This document shows positions 26,301-34,987 of a DNA stretch of 64,000 bases, in pieces. The DNA comes from Haloplanus ruber (GTDB taxonomy: Archaea; Halobacteriota; Halobacteria; Halobacteriales; Haloferacaceae). Under the pieces are notes generated by a model. The model did no database searches and had not been told where the DNA came from. It saw only the letters and a list, made by a program, of their open reading frames with translations. Made by a program: the position numbers and the translations under genes. Where the stretch lies: the NCBI RefSeq assembly GCF_024494725.1, contig NZ_JANHDK010000001.1, forward strand, positions 434,001 to 498,000, given 5' to 3'. Each line of letters begins with the position of its first letter. The first letter of the stretch is position 1.

Positions 26301-26615
26301 TCAGGCGTCGCCGACGAACTCCTCGGCGCCTTCGTAGAACCAGTACCCACTCTCGCGCATCGTCTCACCGAGAGCACGATGGAGCGTCGTGAAGTCCGCG
26401 AACTCCTCCTCGTCGACCCCCTCGAAGACGTCGCGCACGGAAACGACCGTCTCGGAGTCGATCCGAACGGGGTCGTCGCCGTACTCCGCGACGAACGCCG
26501 CGACGTCGAGCGGGAAGTCCTCCTCCTCGTCTACTTTCTTCGCGATGACGGCGTGACCGTACTTGCGTCGGCCCTCGCTTCCCTCCTCGCCGTCGGGGTC
26601 GTGTGGCCAGTCCAT
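26301..26615 (-). CDS. DUF5785 family haloarchaeal protein
   Basis: A 104-residue very acidic protein starting MDWPHDPDGEEGSEGRRKYGH and ending in a GYWFYEGAEEFVGD motif. It matches my recollection of DUF5785, a small haloarchaeal family with no known function. There is no signal peptide, membrane helix or cysteine. It lies in tandem with the binding-protein gene downstream and a C2H2 finger gene upstream on the same strand. Confidence 0.75.
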   Translation of the reverse strand: MDWPHDPDGEEGSEGRRKYGHAVIAKKVDEEEDFPLDVAAFVAEYGDDPVRIDSETVVSVRDVFEGVDEEEFADFTTLHRALGETMRESGYWFYEGAEEFVGDA

Positions 26616-26681
26616 AACCGACTCTTGGACGGGTGGCCCAAAGCCGTTACGTTCGGTCCGCGGTGGGTCACCGCAGGCGGG

Positions 26682-26801
26682 TCACCACGGCGTGAATCGG
26701 TGCACCTCTCGGGCGTGTTCGAGAAGGGCCTCCGTCGAGTCGAACGTCTCACCACACCCGCACCGATGCAACGACGCCGAGGTCGACCCTTGTGTCGACA
26801 T
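26682..26801 (-). CDS. 39-residue C2H2 zinc-finger protein
   Basis: A short gene from ATG to TGA encoding MSTQGSTSASLHRC and on to EVHRFTPW. It contains one classic finger, with CGC as the Cys-x-Cys pair, a conserved Phe and Leu, and a terminal His-x3-His (HAREVH), in the order of the eukaryote-like C2H2 fold. A TATA element lies 26 bases upstream, predicting a leaderless mRNA. It belongs to the class of haloarchaeal zinc-finger micro-proteins; its target is unknown. Confidence 0.78.
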   Translation of the reverse strand: MSTQGSTSASLHRCGCGETFDSTEALLEHAREVHRFTPW

Positions 26802-26823
26802 AGACACTCGTACGCCCGCCAAG

Positions 26824-26833
26824 TATATAATTA
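26824..26833 (-). promoter_or_regulatory. TATA box for the C2H2 micro-protein gene
   Basis: TATATAATTA is centred 27 bases upstream of the start at 26801 and is the strongest AT-rich tract in the local sequence, supporting transcription of the short gene. Confidence 0.65.
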
Positions 26834-27118
26834 TTGTTCATGTTGTTTGGTGACGCGTATCGAGGTAGCTGGTCACACGGCCGGGGTAGTTTGTGACTCC
26901 GGCGAGCGGTTCGTCTACAGTGCTACGCTTCCCCGCCACTGGTCAGCGCTGACTAGTCACTAGCGTCGATACGGCTGTGGAGCGACGCAGTCGCGTCGCT
27001 CGAACGCATCCAGCGGCCGCGTTTCGCTCACTAGCGTTCGCAAAGAGTCGGTAGGAGTCCCGCGAGCGAAGCGAGAGGGACGGTATCGAATCGACGAGAC
27101 GAGCGAAGCGAGTGGATT
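26834..27118. other. Gene-free spacer before tRNA-Ser
   Basis: With the promoter just before it, a little over 300 bases separate the C2H2 gene and tRNA-Ser(TGA). No ORF with haloarchaeal amino-acid composition is present. It holds small palindromes, TCAGCGCTGA near 26943 and CTAGTCACTAG near 26951, and a repeat described separately. It includes the 3' trailer of tRNA-Ser, since that gene reads towards it. Confidence 0.5.
27064..27112. repeat. Two direct copies of GAGCGAAGCGAG
   Basis: The 12-base word occurs at 27064-27075 and again at 27101-27112, immediately downstream of the tRNA-Ser 3' end on its transcribed strand. A related CGCAGTCGCGTCGCTCG lies upstream at 26985. Similar CGAGCGAAGCGAG words recur near haloarchaeal RNA genes; a role is not established. 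Confidence 0.6.
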
Positions 27119-27202
27119 CGGTGGGACTGGGATTCGAACCCAGGAAGCCGTGAGGCTACCTGCTTTCAAGGCAGGCGCAATAGGCCGCTCTGCCATCCCA
27201 CC
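27119..27202 (-). tRNA. tRNA-Ser (anticodon TGA)
   Basis: An 84-base class II tRNA on the minus strand. The acceptor stem GGTGGGA pairs with TCCCACC with discriminator G, and T8 is present. The anticodon stem CCTGC/GCAGG encloses CTTGAAA (anticodon TGA, reading UCA). A long variable arm, TAGCCTCACGGCTTC, with its own stem follows, then the T arm CTGGG-TTCGAAT-CCCAG. No CCA or intron. Confidence 0.95.
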
Positions 27203-27263
27203 GCGGACGGACGTTCGGCGTCGTCCCGCTAAGACCTGTCGGTCCCGGTCGCCGCGTCGGCCA

Positions 27264-28019
27264 TCAGTCCCGGACCAGTTGCGGTTCGCCGTCGTCGTGG
27301 ACGACTCGCAGTCCCGTGCGGTCGACGAAGGCGGCGGTGTTCGCGGGGGCGATCCGTTCGGCCGCGACCCGTGCGTTCAGTGCTGGCACCACGTCGAGGA
27401 GGTCTGCCCCTGTTTCGACAACGGGGTGGATCGGCAGGAAGTCGACGGCGTGACCGGCCGCCCGGCTACGGTCGGTGAGCGTCTCCAGGGCGGGCGCCGC
27501 GAACGCGTCGGCGAAGTCGACCGGTTCGGTGAAGCCGGCGTAGTAGGTCCGGCCACGGGTCGACACACCGAGGACAGCCTCGGAGCGTCGGAGCTTCATC
27601 GCCGCGTTGTCGATGAGCGACCGGGTGAGAAACGGGGTCGTCGGCTCGACGACCGCCGCCGAGACGACCCCCTCCTCGCGGAGCAGATGCGTAATCGTGT
27701 TGCCCGCGCGGGCGTCGAAGGTCGATCCCACCTGTGGTTCGAACCGCACGTCGCTGGGGTCGTCAAGCGCCGCGGCCGCGAGCGCCCGCACCTCCGCCGC
27801 GGCCGCCGTGTCGGTGACGTACTCCGCCGGCAGGAGGTCGTCGGGTCGATAGTTGACGAGCAGGTCGGCCCCCGACTCAGAGACCGCGACGAGGACATCC
27901 CGGAGCATCGCGGCGTAACACTCCGTGGCTTCCGCCTCGGTCAGCGGACTCGTCGCCGCGAGGTCGGTAGCGACCAGTCCCTCGCGCGGGGGGGCCGCCA
28001 TGACGGCGATGGTGGTCAT
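27264..28019 (-). CDS. DUF2064-like GT-A-fold protein
   Basis: A 251-residue protein whose N-terminus (TIAVMAAPPREGLVATDLA) and the block TECYAAMLRDVLVAV resemble the DUF2064 group of nucleotide-sugar-transferase-like proteins (TIGR04282-type), which have a GT-A Rossmann-like fold. The central EPTTPFLTRSLIDNAAMKL and the later EPVDFADAF are consistent with that, but the canonical DxD-like metal site is not obvious. It is a cytosolic protein of unknown substrate. The GNTITHLLREEG segment is unusual for the family, so the assignment is moderate. Confidence 0.55.
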   Translation of the reverse strand: MTTIAVMAAPPREGLVATDLAATSPLTEAEATECYAAMLRDVLVAVSESGADLLVNYRPDDLLPAEYVTDTAAAAEVRALAAAALDDPSDVRFEPQVGSTFDARAGNTITHLLREEGVVSAAVVEPTTPFLTRSLIDNAAMKLRRSEAVLGVSTRGRTYYAGFTEPVDFADAFAAPALETLTDRSRAAGHAVDFLPIHPVVETGADLLDVVPALNARVAAERIAPANTAAFVDRTGLRVVHDDGEPQLVRD

Positions 28020-28081
28020 GTCACCCGCTCGTGGCGGCGTGGCCTTGAACGCGCCGGTCCAAACCGCTCACGACGCTCGTC

Positions 28082-28723
28082 TCAGTCGTGGGCGCCGCTC
28101 CGGCCTTTCGTCTGCCGGTAGTCGCGCCCAAGTACCGACTCGGCGACGTGTTCGACGAAGGCCGCGGTCTGGGCGTCGGTCTGGTCGTCGAGCGCCCGCA
28201 TGGGCACGAGTTCGAACCCGCGGCCGCGGATCGTCGTCGCGTGACACGCCTCGACGTCCAGCGAGTCGGCGTCCCGCGTCGTGTGTTCGACCGCCACCTC
28301 CCGGAGTGCGAGTTCGCCGACCGGAATGATAATCTCCGGGTTGATCATGCGGAGGTCCGCGGTCAGGTAGGGGTCGCAGGTGCCGACCTCCTCGCTTGTC
28401 GGGCCGCGGTCGGGGTGGCGGCAACGTGTGAGGTACGTGAGATACGCGCCGTCGAGTTCGGGTTCGGCGGCGTCGGGTGGCGAGTGCGAGAAGCCGAGTT
28501 CGCCGAGGATTCGCTGGAGTCGGCGGCCGGCCTCGTCACCGGTGAACGGGACGCCGGTGCGGTCCGCGCCCGGACCCGGACGCCCGCCGACGAACATGAA
28601 ATCCGCCGCGACGTCGCCGTACCCGTGGACGACGTTCGTCCGCACGTCACAGAGGCCTGAACAGTTCCGACAGTCGGTATCCATGCCGAACGGGTTGTCG
28701 GGGTGTTCCTGTGCTGGGTCCAC
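28082..28723 (-). CDS. Uracil-DNA glycosylase family (type 4/5-like) protein
   Basis: A 213-residue protein taken from a GTG; an ATG at 28684 (200 residues) is an alternative. Cys residues in CRNCSGLC plus a later CRHPDRG and CDPY could form the iron-sulfur site of type 4/5 glycosylases. The uracil-pocket motif is represented by FMFVGGRPGPGADRTGVPFTG, and EIIIPVGELALREV is the next family strand. It should remove uracil from DNA. The usual first catalytic motif GEAPG appears here as GGRPG, so the acidic residue is replaced; activity would need testing. Confidence 0.75.
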   Translation of the reverse strand: MDPAQEHPDNPFGMDTDCRNCSGLCDVRTNVVHGYGDVAADFMFVGGRPGPGADRTGVPFTGDEAGRRLQRILGELGFSHSPPDAAEPELDGAYLTYLTRCRHPDRGPTSEEVGTCDPYLTADLRMINPEIIIPVGELALREVAVEHTTRDADSLDVEACHATTIRGRGFELVPMRALDDQTDAQTAAFVEHVAESVLGRDYRQTKGRSGAHD

Positions 28724-28816
28724 ACACCAGCCTCGCGCCCCGGGCACAAAAGCGGTCGGACGTGACCGGACGGGCACGAACGGTACGGAGCCGGTGATTC
28801 GTTCCGTCGCCGGTCG

Positions 28817-29845
28817 TCAGGAGTTCGAGACGCGGCGGCGGTTGACGACGCCCACGTGGTTGGCGACGTCCTCGGTGATGACGCGGAAGGCGTCGGCAGT
28901 CGGGTTGTCTGATTTCAACACCATCGGCTCGCCGCCGGTTCTGATCTCGGGGTCGAGCGGAACGCCGCCGAGGTAAGGGAGGTTGTTCGCCTCGGCAAGC
29001 CCACGGCCGCCGCCGGAGCCGAACACGTCGTGTTCGCCGCCACAGTCGGGGCAGACAAAGGAGCTCATATTCTCGATCAGGCCGAGCACGTTCGTGTCGT
29101 GGCGGCCGAACATCCGGATGCCCTTGCGGGCGTCGTCGACGGCCACTTCCTCGGGTGTCGTGACGATGACCGACCCCGTGAGCGGGAGGGTCTGGAGGAT
29201 AGTAAGCTGTGTATCACCCGTCCCCGGCGGCAGGTCGAGGACGAGGTAGTCGAGTTCCCCCCACTCGACGTCTTCGACGAGTTGGGTGAGCACTTGGTGG
29301 ACCATTGGGCCGCGCCAGATCACCGGGTCGTCCTCGCCGACCATGAAGGCCATGCTGATGAGTTTCACGCCGTAGCGCTCCGGTGGAATGATGGTGTCGT
29401 CGTCGGTCGCGGTCGGCGGGTCCTCGGAGTCGAGCATTCGCGGCACGTTCGGCCCGTACACGTCCGTATCGAACAGGCCGACTCGGGCGCCGAGTTTCGA
29501 GAGGCCCGCCGCGAGGTTCACCGCGACGGTCGACTTGCCCACACCGCCCTTGCCTGAGGCGACCGCGACGACGTTTTTGACGCCTGGCAACACCTCGTCA
29601 TCCCGGAGTTCGGCCGGCCGTTTCGCCGTGAGTTCGACGTCCAGTCCGGCGTCGGCGAGCACCTCCCGGACGTCGGCAGCGATGGCGCTTTCCGCCGGGG
29701 CGTAGGGGGCCCCGAGCGCCAGCGACACCTTGGCGGTGTCGTCCTCGATGGCCACCCCGTTGACCAGCCCCAGCGACACGATGTCGTCGCCGAGATCCGG
29801 ATCGTCGACCCGGCCGAGCAACTCCCGTACGTCGGCTTCGTCCAT
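28817..29845 (-). CDS. Mrp/NBP35-type iron-sulfur carrier ATPase
   Basis: A 342-residue protein with an N-terminal MIP18/DUF59 domain (about 1-80, VDDPDLGDDIVSLGLV) followed by a P-loop ATPase with the deviant Walker A GKGGVGKST at 98-106. A CPDCGG pair in NMSSFVCPDCGG lies in the C-terminal part and is the likely bridging cluster site of the dimer. It should bind and transfer 4Fe-4S clusters in cytosolic Fe-S protein assembly. Full length and all motifs intact. Confidence 0.93.
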   Translation of the reverse strand: MDEADVRELLGRVDDPDLGDDIVSLGLVNGVAIEDDTAKVSLALGAPYAPAESAIAADVREVLADAGLDVELTAKRPAELRDDEVLPGVKNVVAVASGKGGVGKSTVAVNLAAGLSKLGARVGLFDTDVYGPNVPRMLDSEDPPTATDDDTIIPPERYGVKLISMAFMVGEDDPVIWRGPMVHQVLTQLVEDVEWGELDYLVLDLPPGTGDTQLTILQTLPLTGSVIVTTPEEVAVDDARKGIRMFGRHDTNVLGLIENMSSFVCPDCGGEHDVFGSGGGRGLAEANNLPYLGGVPLDPEIRTGGEPMVLKSDNPTADAFRVITEDVANHVGVVNRRRVSNS

Positions 29846-29972
29846 GGCGTAGCCTCGGCGTGAACACCGGATAAGCGTTTTGTCGCGGGTCGCTGGCTGA
29901 AACCGTGCAGGCGAACCTGGGAGGCCGAGATGTAATCGTTAGTAGTTACACCACCCCCGGCAGAACGTCTCC

Positions 29973-29980
29973 ATTTAAGC
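29973..29980 (+). promoter_or_regulatory. TATA box for moaA
   Basis: ATTTAAGC is centred about 29 bases before the ATG at 30006, within CCATTTAAGCCG, and is typical of haloarchaeal promoters. Confidence 0.6.
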
Positions 29981-30005
29981 CGCTCCGGACGAACGCTCAG
30001 GTAGA

Positions 30006-31013
30006 ATGCTGGAGGACGACTTCGGGCGCGAGGTGTCGGGCGTGCGCGTCTCGCTCACCGACCGCTGCAACTTCGACTGTGTCTACTGCCACAACGAGGG
30101 ACTCGGTGACACCCGGGGACCGATGGACCCACAGGACGACGAGATGTCGACCGACGACGTCGTTCGGTTTCTGGAGGTCGCCGCGGAGTTCGACGTCGAC
30201 AGCGTGAAGTTCACCGGCGGGGAGCCGATGCTCCGGGGAGACTTAGAGGAGATCATCCGACGGACCCCCGACTCGATGGAGGTGTCGATGACCACCAACG
30301 GCACCTATCTACCCGGGCGCGCGCCGGACCTGGTCGACGCCGGTCTCGAACGGGTCAACGTCTCACAGGACGCTCTCGATCCCGACGCCTTCGCCGAAAT
30401 CACGAAATCCGGCGCCTACGACAAGGTGATGGAGGGTGTCGAGGCGGCACTCGATGCGGGGCTCGATCCCGTCAAACTGAACATGGTCGTCTTCGAGCAC
30501 ACCGCAGGCTACGTCGAGGACATGGTCGATCACGTCGCCGAGAACGACGGCCTCCAGCTCCAGTTGATCGAGTACATGCCCGAACTCACCGGCAAGCCCG
30601 AGTGGAACATCGACATCGGGCGCGTCCACGACTGGCTGGCCGACATCGCCGACGAAATCGAACACCGCGAGATGCACGACCGGAAGCGCTACTGGGTGAG
30701 TGGGACCGACCCCGACGGGCCGACCGCCCCACCAGCCGAGCGGGGGATGGTCGAAATCGTCGATCCCGTCGAGAATCCGACGTTCTGTGCCAACTGTCAC
30801 CGGGTCCGTGTCACCCACGAGGGCTACCTGAAGGGCTGTCTCAACCGCAACGACGACCTCCGGTCGATGGGTGAGATGACGAAAGCCGAGATCAGGGAGA
30901 CCTTCCGCGAGACGGTGGCGAACCGCGTGCCCTACTACGGCGAGTACATGATCAAAAACGACGAGGGCGAGTGGGAGATCAACGAGGAGTACCTCGGCGC
31001 GCCGACGGCGTAG
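30006..31013 (+). CDS. moaA: GTP 3',8-cyclase MoaA
   Basis: A 335-residue radical SAM enzyme. The N-terminal cluster that cleaves S-adenosylmethionine is held by Cys21, Cys25 and Cys28 ([12 protein letters not shown]); the second cluster, which binds GTP, by Cys261, Cys264 and Cys278 (CANC and LKGC). It converts GTP to 3',8-cyclo-GTP, the first step of molybdopterin biosynthesis. [10 protein letters not shown] is the SAM-binding GGEP motif. The C-terminus lacks a visible GG tail, as is common in archaeal MoaA. It stands alone; no other moa gene is in the window. Confidence 0.95.
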   Translation: MLEDDFGREVSGVRVSLTDRCNFDCVYCHNEGLGDTRGPMDPQDDEMSTDDVVRFLEVAAEFDVDSVKFTGGEPMLRGDLEEIIRRTPDSMEVSMTTNGTYLPGRAPDLVDAGLERVNVSQDALDPDAFAEITKSGAYDKVMEGVEAALDAGLDPVKLNMVVFEHTAGYVEDMVDHVAENDGLQLQLIEYMPELTGKPEWNIDIGRVHDWLADIADEIEHREMHDRKRYWVSGTDPDGPTAPPAERGMVEIVDPVENPTFCANCHRVRVTHEGYLKGCLNRNDDLRSMGEMTKAEIRETFRETVANRVPYYGEYMIKNDEGEWEINEEYLGAPTA

Positions 31014-31150
31014 GTCCGTTTTCTCCGCGATAGCGAGCGCCGTGAACAGTCCACGAAATCGCCCTCCTGTGTCTTATTTATCCCACCAATCGAGCCGTGA
31101 AACAGTGAGGTCTACCGCCAGATGGCGATTCAACACAGCCCAGCGGATCT

Positions 31151-31825
31151 TTATTCGGTGATATCGGGTGTTTCGACTCGCGTCGTCTCACTCGGCTCGA
31201 AGGTTTCGTAGTGGACGATTTCCTCAACCGGTCGCCGGCCCTTTCGCTCGTTTTCGATGTCAGCAGCGTCAGCAGCCGGATACCCGAGTGTCACCAGCAT
31301 GACCGGTTCGTATCCCTCGGGGATATCGAACGTCTCGACGAGTGCGCCACTGTCGAACCCTTCCATCGGACAGCTCGCAACCCCCTGTTCCCACGCCGCG
31401 TACATCAGCGTCATCGCTCCCAGAGCAGTCGACCGCGTCGTCCAGACGCGGCGCTCAGCCTCCGACATGCTCGCCATCGCTTCGACGTTCTCGAGCAGGG
31501 CAGACCGCACGTTTTCGTCCGGAATGTACTCCTTAGCGAGCCAGTCGTCGAAAACTACCTCGGCGTGAGCCATCGGGTCGGTGTTCCCGAGCACGACGAC
31601 AGCTGTGTCAGCCGCCGTGACGTGGTCCTGTCCGTTTGCGACCTCTTTGAGAGCTGTTTGTGTCTCCTCGTCGCGGAGAGCGAGAAACTCCCACGGCTGG
31701 AGGTTGTACCCCGATGGCGTGAGCGTCACACGCTCGAAAATCGAGTCTAATGTGGACTGGGAAATTTCCTCGTCGCTGTACTGATGCACTGATCGTCGTG
31801 TCGCGGCCGTCTCTGTGAACTGCAC
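31151..31825 (-). CDS. Nitroreductase family protein
   Basis: A 224-residue FMN-dependent oxidoreductase starting at GTG (reading VQFTETAATRRSVHQYSD); in-frame ORF upstream is non-homologous. The TRRSVHQY motif near the N-terminus binds FMN phosphate, TPSGYNLQPWEFLAL is the second FMN-binding block, and LVTLGYPA is the C-terminal one. A dimeric NAD(P)H-dependent reductase of unknown substrate is expected. It lies alone between moaA and the ribosomal operon. Residue use (more Ser, Thr and Gln) and somewhat lower GC than its neighbours suggest a different history. Confidence 0.88.
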   Translation of the reverse strand: MQFTETAATRRSVHQYSDEEISQSTLDSIFERVTLTPSGYNLQPWEFLALRDEETQTALKEVANGQDHVTAADTAVVVLGNTDPMAHAEVVFDDWLAKEYIPDENVRSALLENVEAMASMSEAERRVWTTRSTALGAMTLMYAAWEQGVASCPMEGFDSGALVETFDIPEGYEPVMLVTLGYPAADAADIENERKGRRPVEEIVHYETFEPSETTRVETPDITE

Positions 31826-32013
31826 ATCGGAACCACGGGAAGCTCGTATTAGATTGTTGGGGGGACGACTGTTACTCCTGTCCCGGTGACCGATCCACAA
31901 CAGCGCAGGGACCGTCCAGTACAGAGCACGGGGTTTCCCGATGGGTTCGCGATTCGGTGGACGGCATTTCGTCGGTATGAGCCTGCGCCCCACGCCCCCT
32001 TCCTTTCGTGATG

Positions 32014-32021
32014 TTTAAGTA
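32014..32021 (+). promoter_or_regulatory. TATA box for the tRNA-Ser/ribosomal protein operon
   Basis: TTTAAGTA in GATGTTTAAGTACC is the best TATA match in the 280-base spacer between the nitroreductase gene and tRNA-Ser(GCT). It would start transcription near 32040, about 65 bases before the tRNA, so the tRNA would be cut from a leader shared with rps13. Confidence 0.5.
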
Positions 32022-32104
32022 CCGTCCCCGGGTTGATCTGAGTGCATACGCTGCAGGGGCGTCCGGCCCCGAGTCCGAGAGGGCGACAATACACGAACGC
32101 AGGT

Positions 32105-32189
32105 GTTGCGGTAGCCAAGCCTGGCCCAAGGCGCAGGGTTGCTAACTCTGTGGCGTCAAGCCTCCGGGGTTCGAATCCCCGCCGCAACG
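32105..32189 (+). tRNA. tRNA-Ser (anticodon GCT)
   Basis: An 85-base class II tRNA. The acceptor GTTGCGG pairs with CCGCAAC with discriminator G; T8 is present. The anticodon stem GCAGGG/CTCTGT region encloses TTGCTAA (anticodon GCT, reading AGC/AGU). A long variable arm, GTGGCGTCAAGCCTC, precedes the T arm CGGGG-TTCGAAT-CCCCG. It ends 17 bases before the rps13 ATG. Confidence 0.95.
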
Positions 32190-32206
32190 CTCGCACCCAG
32201 ATATCC

Positions 32207-32731
32207 ATGAGTGCAGAAGAACCACAGGACGGCTCCCCCGAGGACGACGAAGACCTTCGGTACTTCGTCCGAATCGGACAGACCGACCTCGACGGGACGA
32301 AAGCCGTCGAGCGGAGCCTCACCGACATGAACGGCATCGGCAAGCGCACGGCGCGCATCGTCGCCGACGCGGCCGACGTGGATCGAACCGCCACGTTCGG
32401 ACGCCTCGACGACGACGAAATCGACAGCGTGATCGAGGTCGTGGAGAACTTCTCGGACGAAGTCCCCGAGTGGATGGTGAACCGCCGGAACGACTTCTAC
32501 ACCGGCGAGAGCAGCCATCGAGTCGGCTCCAACCTCAGTCAGACGCGCACGCAGGACATCAACCGGATGAAGATGATCGACTCCTACCGTGGCGTCCGAC
32601 ACAAGCGCGGACAGAAGGTGCGCGGCCAGCGGACGAAATCCACCGGCCGCACCGAAGGCACCATCGGCGTCAACGTCGAGGCCATCAAGGAAGACATGGC
32701 CGAGGACGCCGCGGAGGAAGACGAAGCATGA
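32207..32731 (+). CDS. rps13: 30S ribosomal protein S13
   Basis: A 174-residue archaeal S13/S18e protein from [10 protein letters not shown]. It has an acidic haloarchaeal N-terminal extension, then [13 protein letters not shown], the helix-hairpin-helix [12 protein letters not shown], and the basic C-terminal [17 protein letters not shown] that contacts rRNA and tRNA. It sits in the head of the small subunit. It overlaps rps4 by ATGA. Confidence 0.97.
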   Translation: MSAEEPQDGSPEDDEDLRYFVRIGQTDLDGTKAVERSLTDMNGIGKRTARIVADAADVDRTATFGRLDDDEIDSVIEVVENFSDEVPEWMVNRRNDFYTGESSHRVGSNLSQTRTQDINRMKMIDSYRGVRHKRGQKVRGQRTKSTGRTEGTIGVNVEAIKEDMAEDAAEEDEA

Positions 32732-33255
32732 CCACCGGCAAGAACACCAAGTTCTACGAAACGCCGAACCACCCGTATCAGGGCGAGCGCATCGCCGAGG
32801 AGGCCGACCTCCTCGGGCGCTACGGCCTGAAGAACAAACAGGAGTTCTGGCGCGCCCAGTCGGAACTGCGCGAGATGCGCCGCGAGGCGCGACGACTGCT
32901 CGGCGACGCCCAGGGCGACGTCGAGGCGGCCGCGGAGGCCGGCAGCGAGTTCGTCGCCCGACTCCAGCGACTCGGTATCCTCGACGAGCAGGACGACATC
33001 AGTGACGTCCTCTCGCTCGAAGTGACCGACCTGCTCGAACGACGGCTCCAGACGGTCGTCTACCGACAGGGGCTGGCCAACACGCCCCAGCAGGCTCGCC
33101 AGTTCGTCAGCCACGGACACGTCACCGTCGAGGGCGCACGCGTGCGGACGCCCTCGAAGAAGGTGGAAGTCGACGAACAGCCGACCGTCGCCTTCGACGA
33201 GAACAGTCCGCTGGCCGACGACCTGCACCCCGAACGCGCGGAGGCGCAAGAATGA
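32728..33255 (+). CDS. rps4: 30S ribosomal protein S4
   Basis: A 175-residue archaeal S4/S9e protein. It opens with [17 protein letters not shown], and the S4 RNA-binding domain is [25 protein letters not shown] followed by HGHVTV. It binds the 5' domain of 16S rRNA early in assembly. It is coupled to rps13 and rps11 by four-base overlaps. Confidence 0.97.
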   Translation: MTTGKNTKFYETPNHPYQGERIAEEADLLGRYGLKNKQEFWRAQSELREMRREARRLLGDAQGDVEAAAEAGSEFVARLQRLGILDEQDDISDVLSLEVTDLLERRLQTVVYRQGLANTPQQARQFVSHGHVTVEGARVRTPSKKVEVDEQPTVAFDENSPLADDLHPERAEAQE

Positions 33256-33644
33256 GCGCCGAGGAAGCACAGGACAAGTGGGGCATCGCCCACGTCCACG
33301 CGTCGTTCAACAACACGCTCATCACGATCACCGACCAGACCGGCGCGGAGACGCTCGCCAAGTCCAGCGGCGGAACGGTCGTGAAACAGAACCGCGACGA
33401 GGCGTCGCCGTACGCCGCGATGCAGATGGCCGAAGTGGTCGCCGAGGAGGCCCTCGCGGCCGGCCTCGAGGGCGTCCACGTTCGCGTCCGCGGCCCCGGC
33501 GGCAACGGCAACAAGTCCCCCGGGCCGGGCGCGCAGGCGACGATCCGTGCGCTCGCCCGTGCCGGCCTGGAGATCGGTCGCATCGAGGACGTAACGCCGA
33601 TGCCCCACGACGGGACGCGCGCGCCCAAAAACAGCCGCCTCTAA
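33252..33644 (+). CDS. rps11: 30S ribosomal protein S11
   Basis: A 130-residue protein with [19 protein letters not shown] at the N-terminus, [19 protein letters not shown], and the C-terminal [13 protein letters not shown], all S11 signatures. It lies on the platform of the small subunit near the mRNA exit. Its ATG overlaps the rps4 stop; rpoD follows after 4 bases. Confidence 0.98.
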   Translation: MSAEEAQDKWGIAHVHASFNNTLITITDQTGAETLAKSSGGTVVKQNRDEASPYAAMQMAEVVAEEALAAGLEGVHVRVRGPGGNGNKSPGPGAQATIRALARAGLEIGRIEDVTPMPHDGTRAPKNSRL

Positions 33645-33648
33645 CATC

Positions 33649-34398
33649 ATGGTAGCCGACTTCGAGGTCGAGTTCATCGAACGCGACGACCGGAACGCAC
33701 GCTTTCTCGTTCGGGGAGCGTCGCCGGCCTTCGCCAACGGCATCCGCCGGGCGATGATCGCCGACGTACCGACGTTCTCCATCGACACCGTCCGGTTCGT
33801 CGAGAACTCCTCTGTGATGTTCGACGAGATGATCGGCCTCCGCCTGGGGCTAGTGCCGCTGACAACCCCCCTCGACGACTTCGAGGTGGGCGAGACGGTG
33901 ACGCTGGCGCTGGACGTCGAGGGTCCGGGGACGGCCTACTCGGGCGACATCGAAACGTCGGACGACCTGGTCGAACCCGCCGACGACAACATCCCGATCA
34001 TCGAACTCAAAGAGCAACAGCGGATCGAACTCGAGGCGGACGCCGTCCTCGATACGGGCCGCGAACACGCCAAACACCAGGGTGGGGTGGCCGTCGGCTA
34101 CCGCCACCTCCAGCGCGTCGAAGTCGTCGGCGACGCCGGCGAGTTCGACGAGGGGGAGCCGAACATCCTCCGCGGGGTCATCGAGACCGAGGACGGCGAA
34201 CTCGTCGCGACCGATGAGTTCGATCACGACCTCGCCGAGCGATACCCCGGCAAGGAACTGGCGGTACACGACGTGCCCGGCGCCTTCGTCTTCCACGTGG
34301 AGACGGACGGGTCGTTCAGCGTCGAGGAACTGGTCACGCGCGCCGCCGAGTCAATCGGCGCCCGCGCGGCGGAACTAGAGACGAAAGTCGCAGTCTGA
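33649..34398 (+). CDS. rpoD: DNA-directed RNA polymerase subunit D (Rpo3)
   Basis: A 249-residue protein homologous to bacterial alpha and eukaryotic Rpb3. [25 protein letters not shown] is the conserved dimerisation region and [15 protein letters not shown] the second conserved block. With RpoL it forms the assembly platform of the polymerase. The cysteine cluster for a 4Fe-4S site found in some archaeal RpoD chains is absent, as in other haloarchaea. Position after rps11 is the classic archaeal order. Confidence 0.97.
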   Translation: MVADFEVEFIERDDRNARFLVRGASPAFANGIRRAMIADVPTFSIDTVRFVENSSVMFDEMIGLRLGLVPLTTPLDDFEVGETVTLALDVEGPGTAYSGDIETSDDLVEPADDNIPIIELKEQQRIELEADAVLDTGREHAKHQGGVAVGYRHLQRVEVVGDAGEFDEGEPNILRGVIETEDGELVATDEFDHDLAERYPGKELAVHDVPGAFVFHVETDGSFSVEELVTRAAESIGARAAELETKVAV

Positions 34399-34531
34399 GA
34401 CCCCACAATGCCCCGAACACCACCATCGACGCCCGCCTCCGCGCCGACGGTCACAGCCACGAGCGCCGCGACCCGGCGGGGTGCGGGAATCGAAACTGGT
34501 TTGAAGGGGCGACCGATACTGCGATATGCGT

Positions 34532-34616
34532 GCAGGGATAGCCAAGTCAGGCCAACGGCGCAGCGTTCAGGGCGCTGTCCCATAGGGGTCCGCAGGTTCA
34601 AATCCTGCTCCCTGCA
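34532..34616 (+). tRNA. tRNA-Leu (anticodon CAG)
   Basis: An 85-base class II tRNA. The acceptor GCAGGGA pairs with TCCCTGC with discriminator A and T8. The anticodon stem CAGCG/CGCTG encloses TTCAGGG (anticodon CAG, reading CUG). The variable arm is TCCCATAGGGGTC and the T arm GCAGG-TTCAAAT-CCTGC. It lies inside the ribosomal protein/RNA polymerase operon, between rpoD and rpl18e. Confidence 0.95.
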
Positions 34617-34636
34617 CTCCCTTTTGGAGGTAGACA

Positions 34637-34987
34637 ATGAGTAAGACTAATCCGAGACTCAATAGTCTCATCGCCGAGTTGAAGGCGGTTTCCCGCGAGT
34701 CCGGTGCCGGAGTCTGGCAGGACGTCGCGGACCGCTTGGAGAAGCCACGGCGCACCCACGCGGAGGTCAACCTCGGGCAGATCGAACGATACGCCCGCGA
34801 AGAGGAGACCGTCGTTGTTCCCGGCAAGGTGCTGGGCAGCGGTGTGCTCGAAAAGAACGTCACCGTCGCGGCCGTCGACTTTTCGTCGACGGCACGCCGG
34901 AAGATCGAACAGGTCGGGGCGGCCGAGCAACTGGAACAGGTTGCCGAGTCGAACCCCGAGGGATCCAACGTCCGGGTGATTCGATGA
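34637..34987 (+). CDS. rpl18e: 50S ribosomal protein L18e
   Basis: A 116-residue archaeal/eukaryotic L18e protein. [17 protein letters not shown] opens it, [10 protein letters not shown] and [13 protein letters not shown] follow, and the end is the basic-acidic VRVIR. It begins 20 bases after tRNA-Leu, so its mRNA 5' end is probably made by tRNA processing. It overlaps rpl13 by ATGA. Confidence 0.96.
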   Translation: MSKTNPRLNSLIAELKAVSRESGAGVWQDVADRLEKPRRTHAEVNLGQIERYAREEETVVVPGKVLGSGVLEKNVTVAAVDFSSTARRKIEQVGAAEQLEQVAESNPEGSNVRVIR

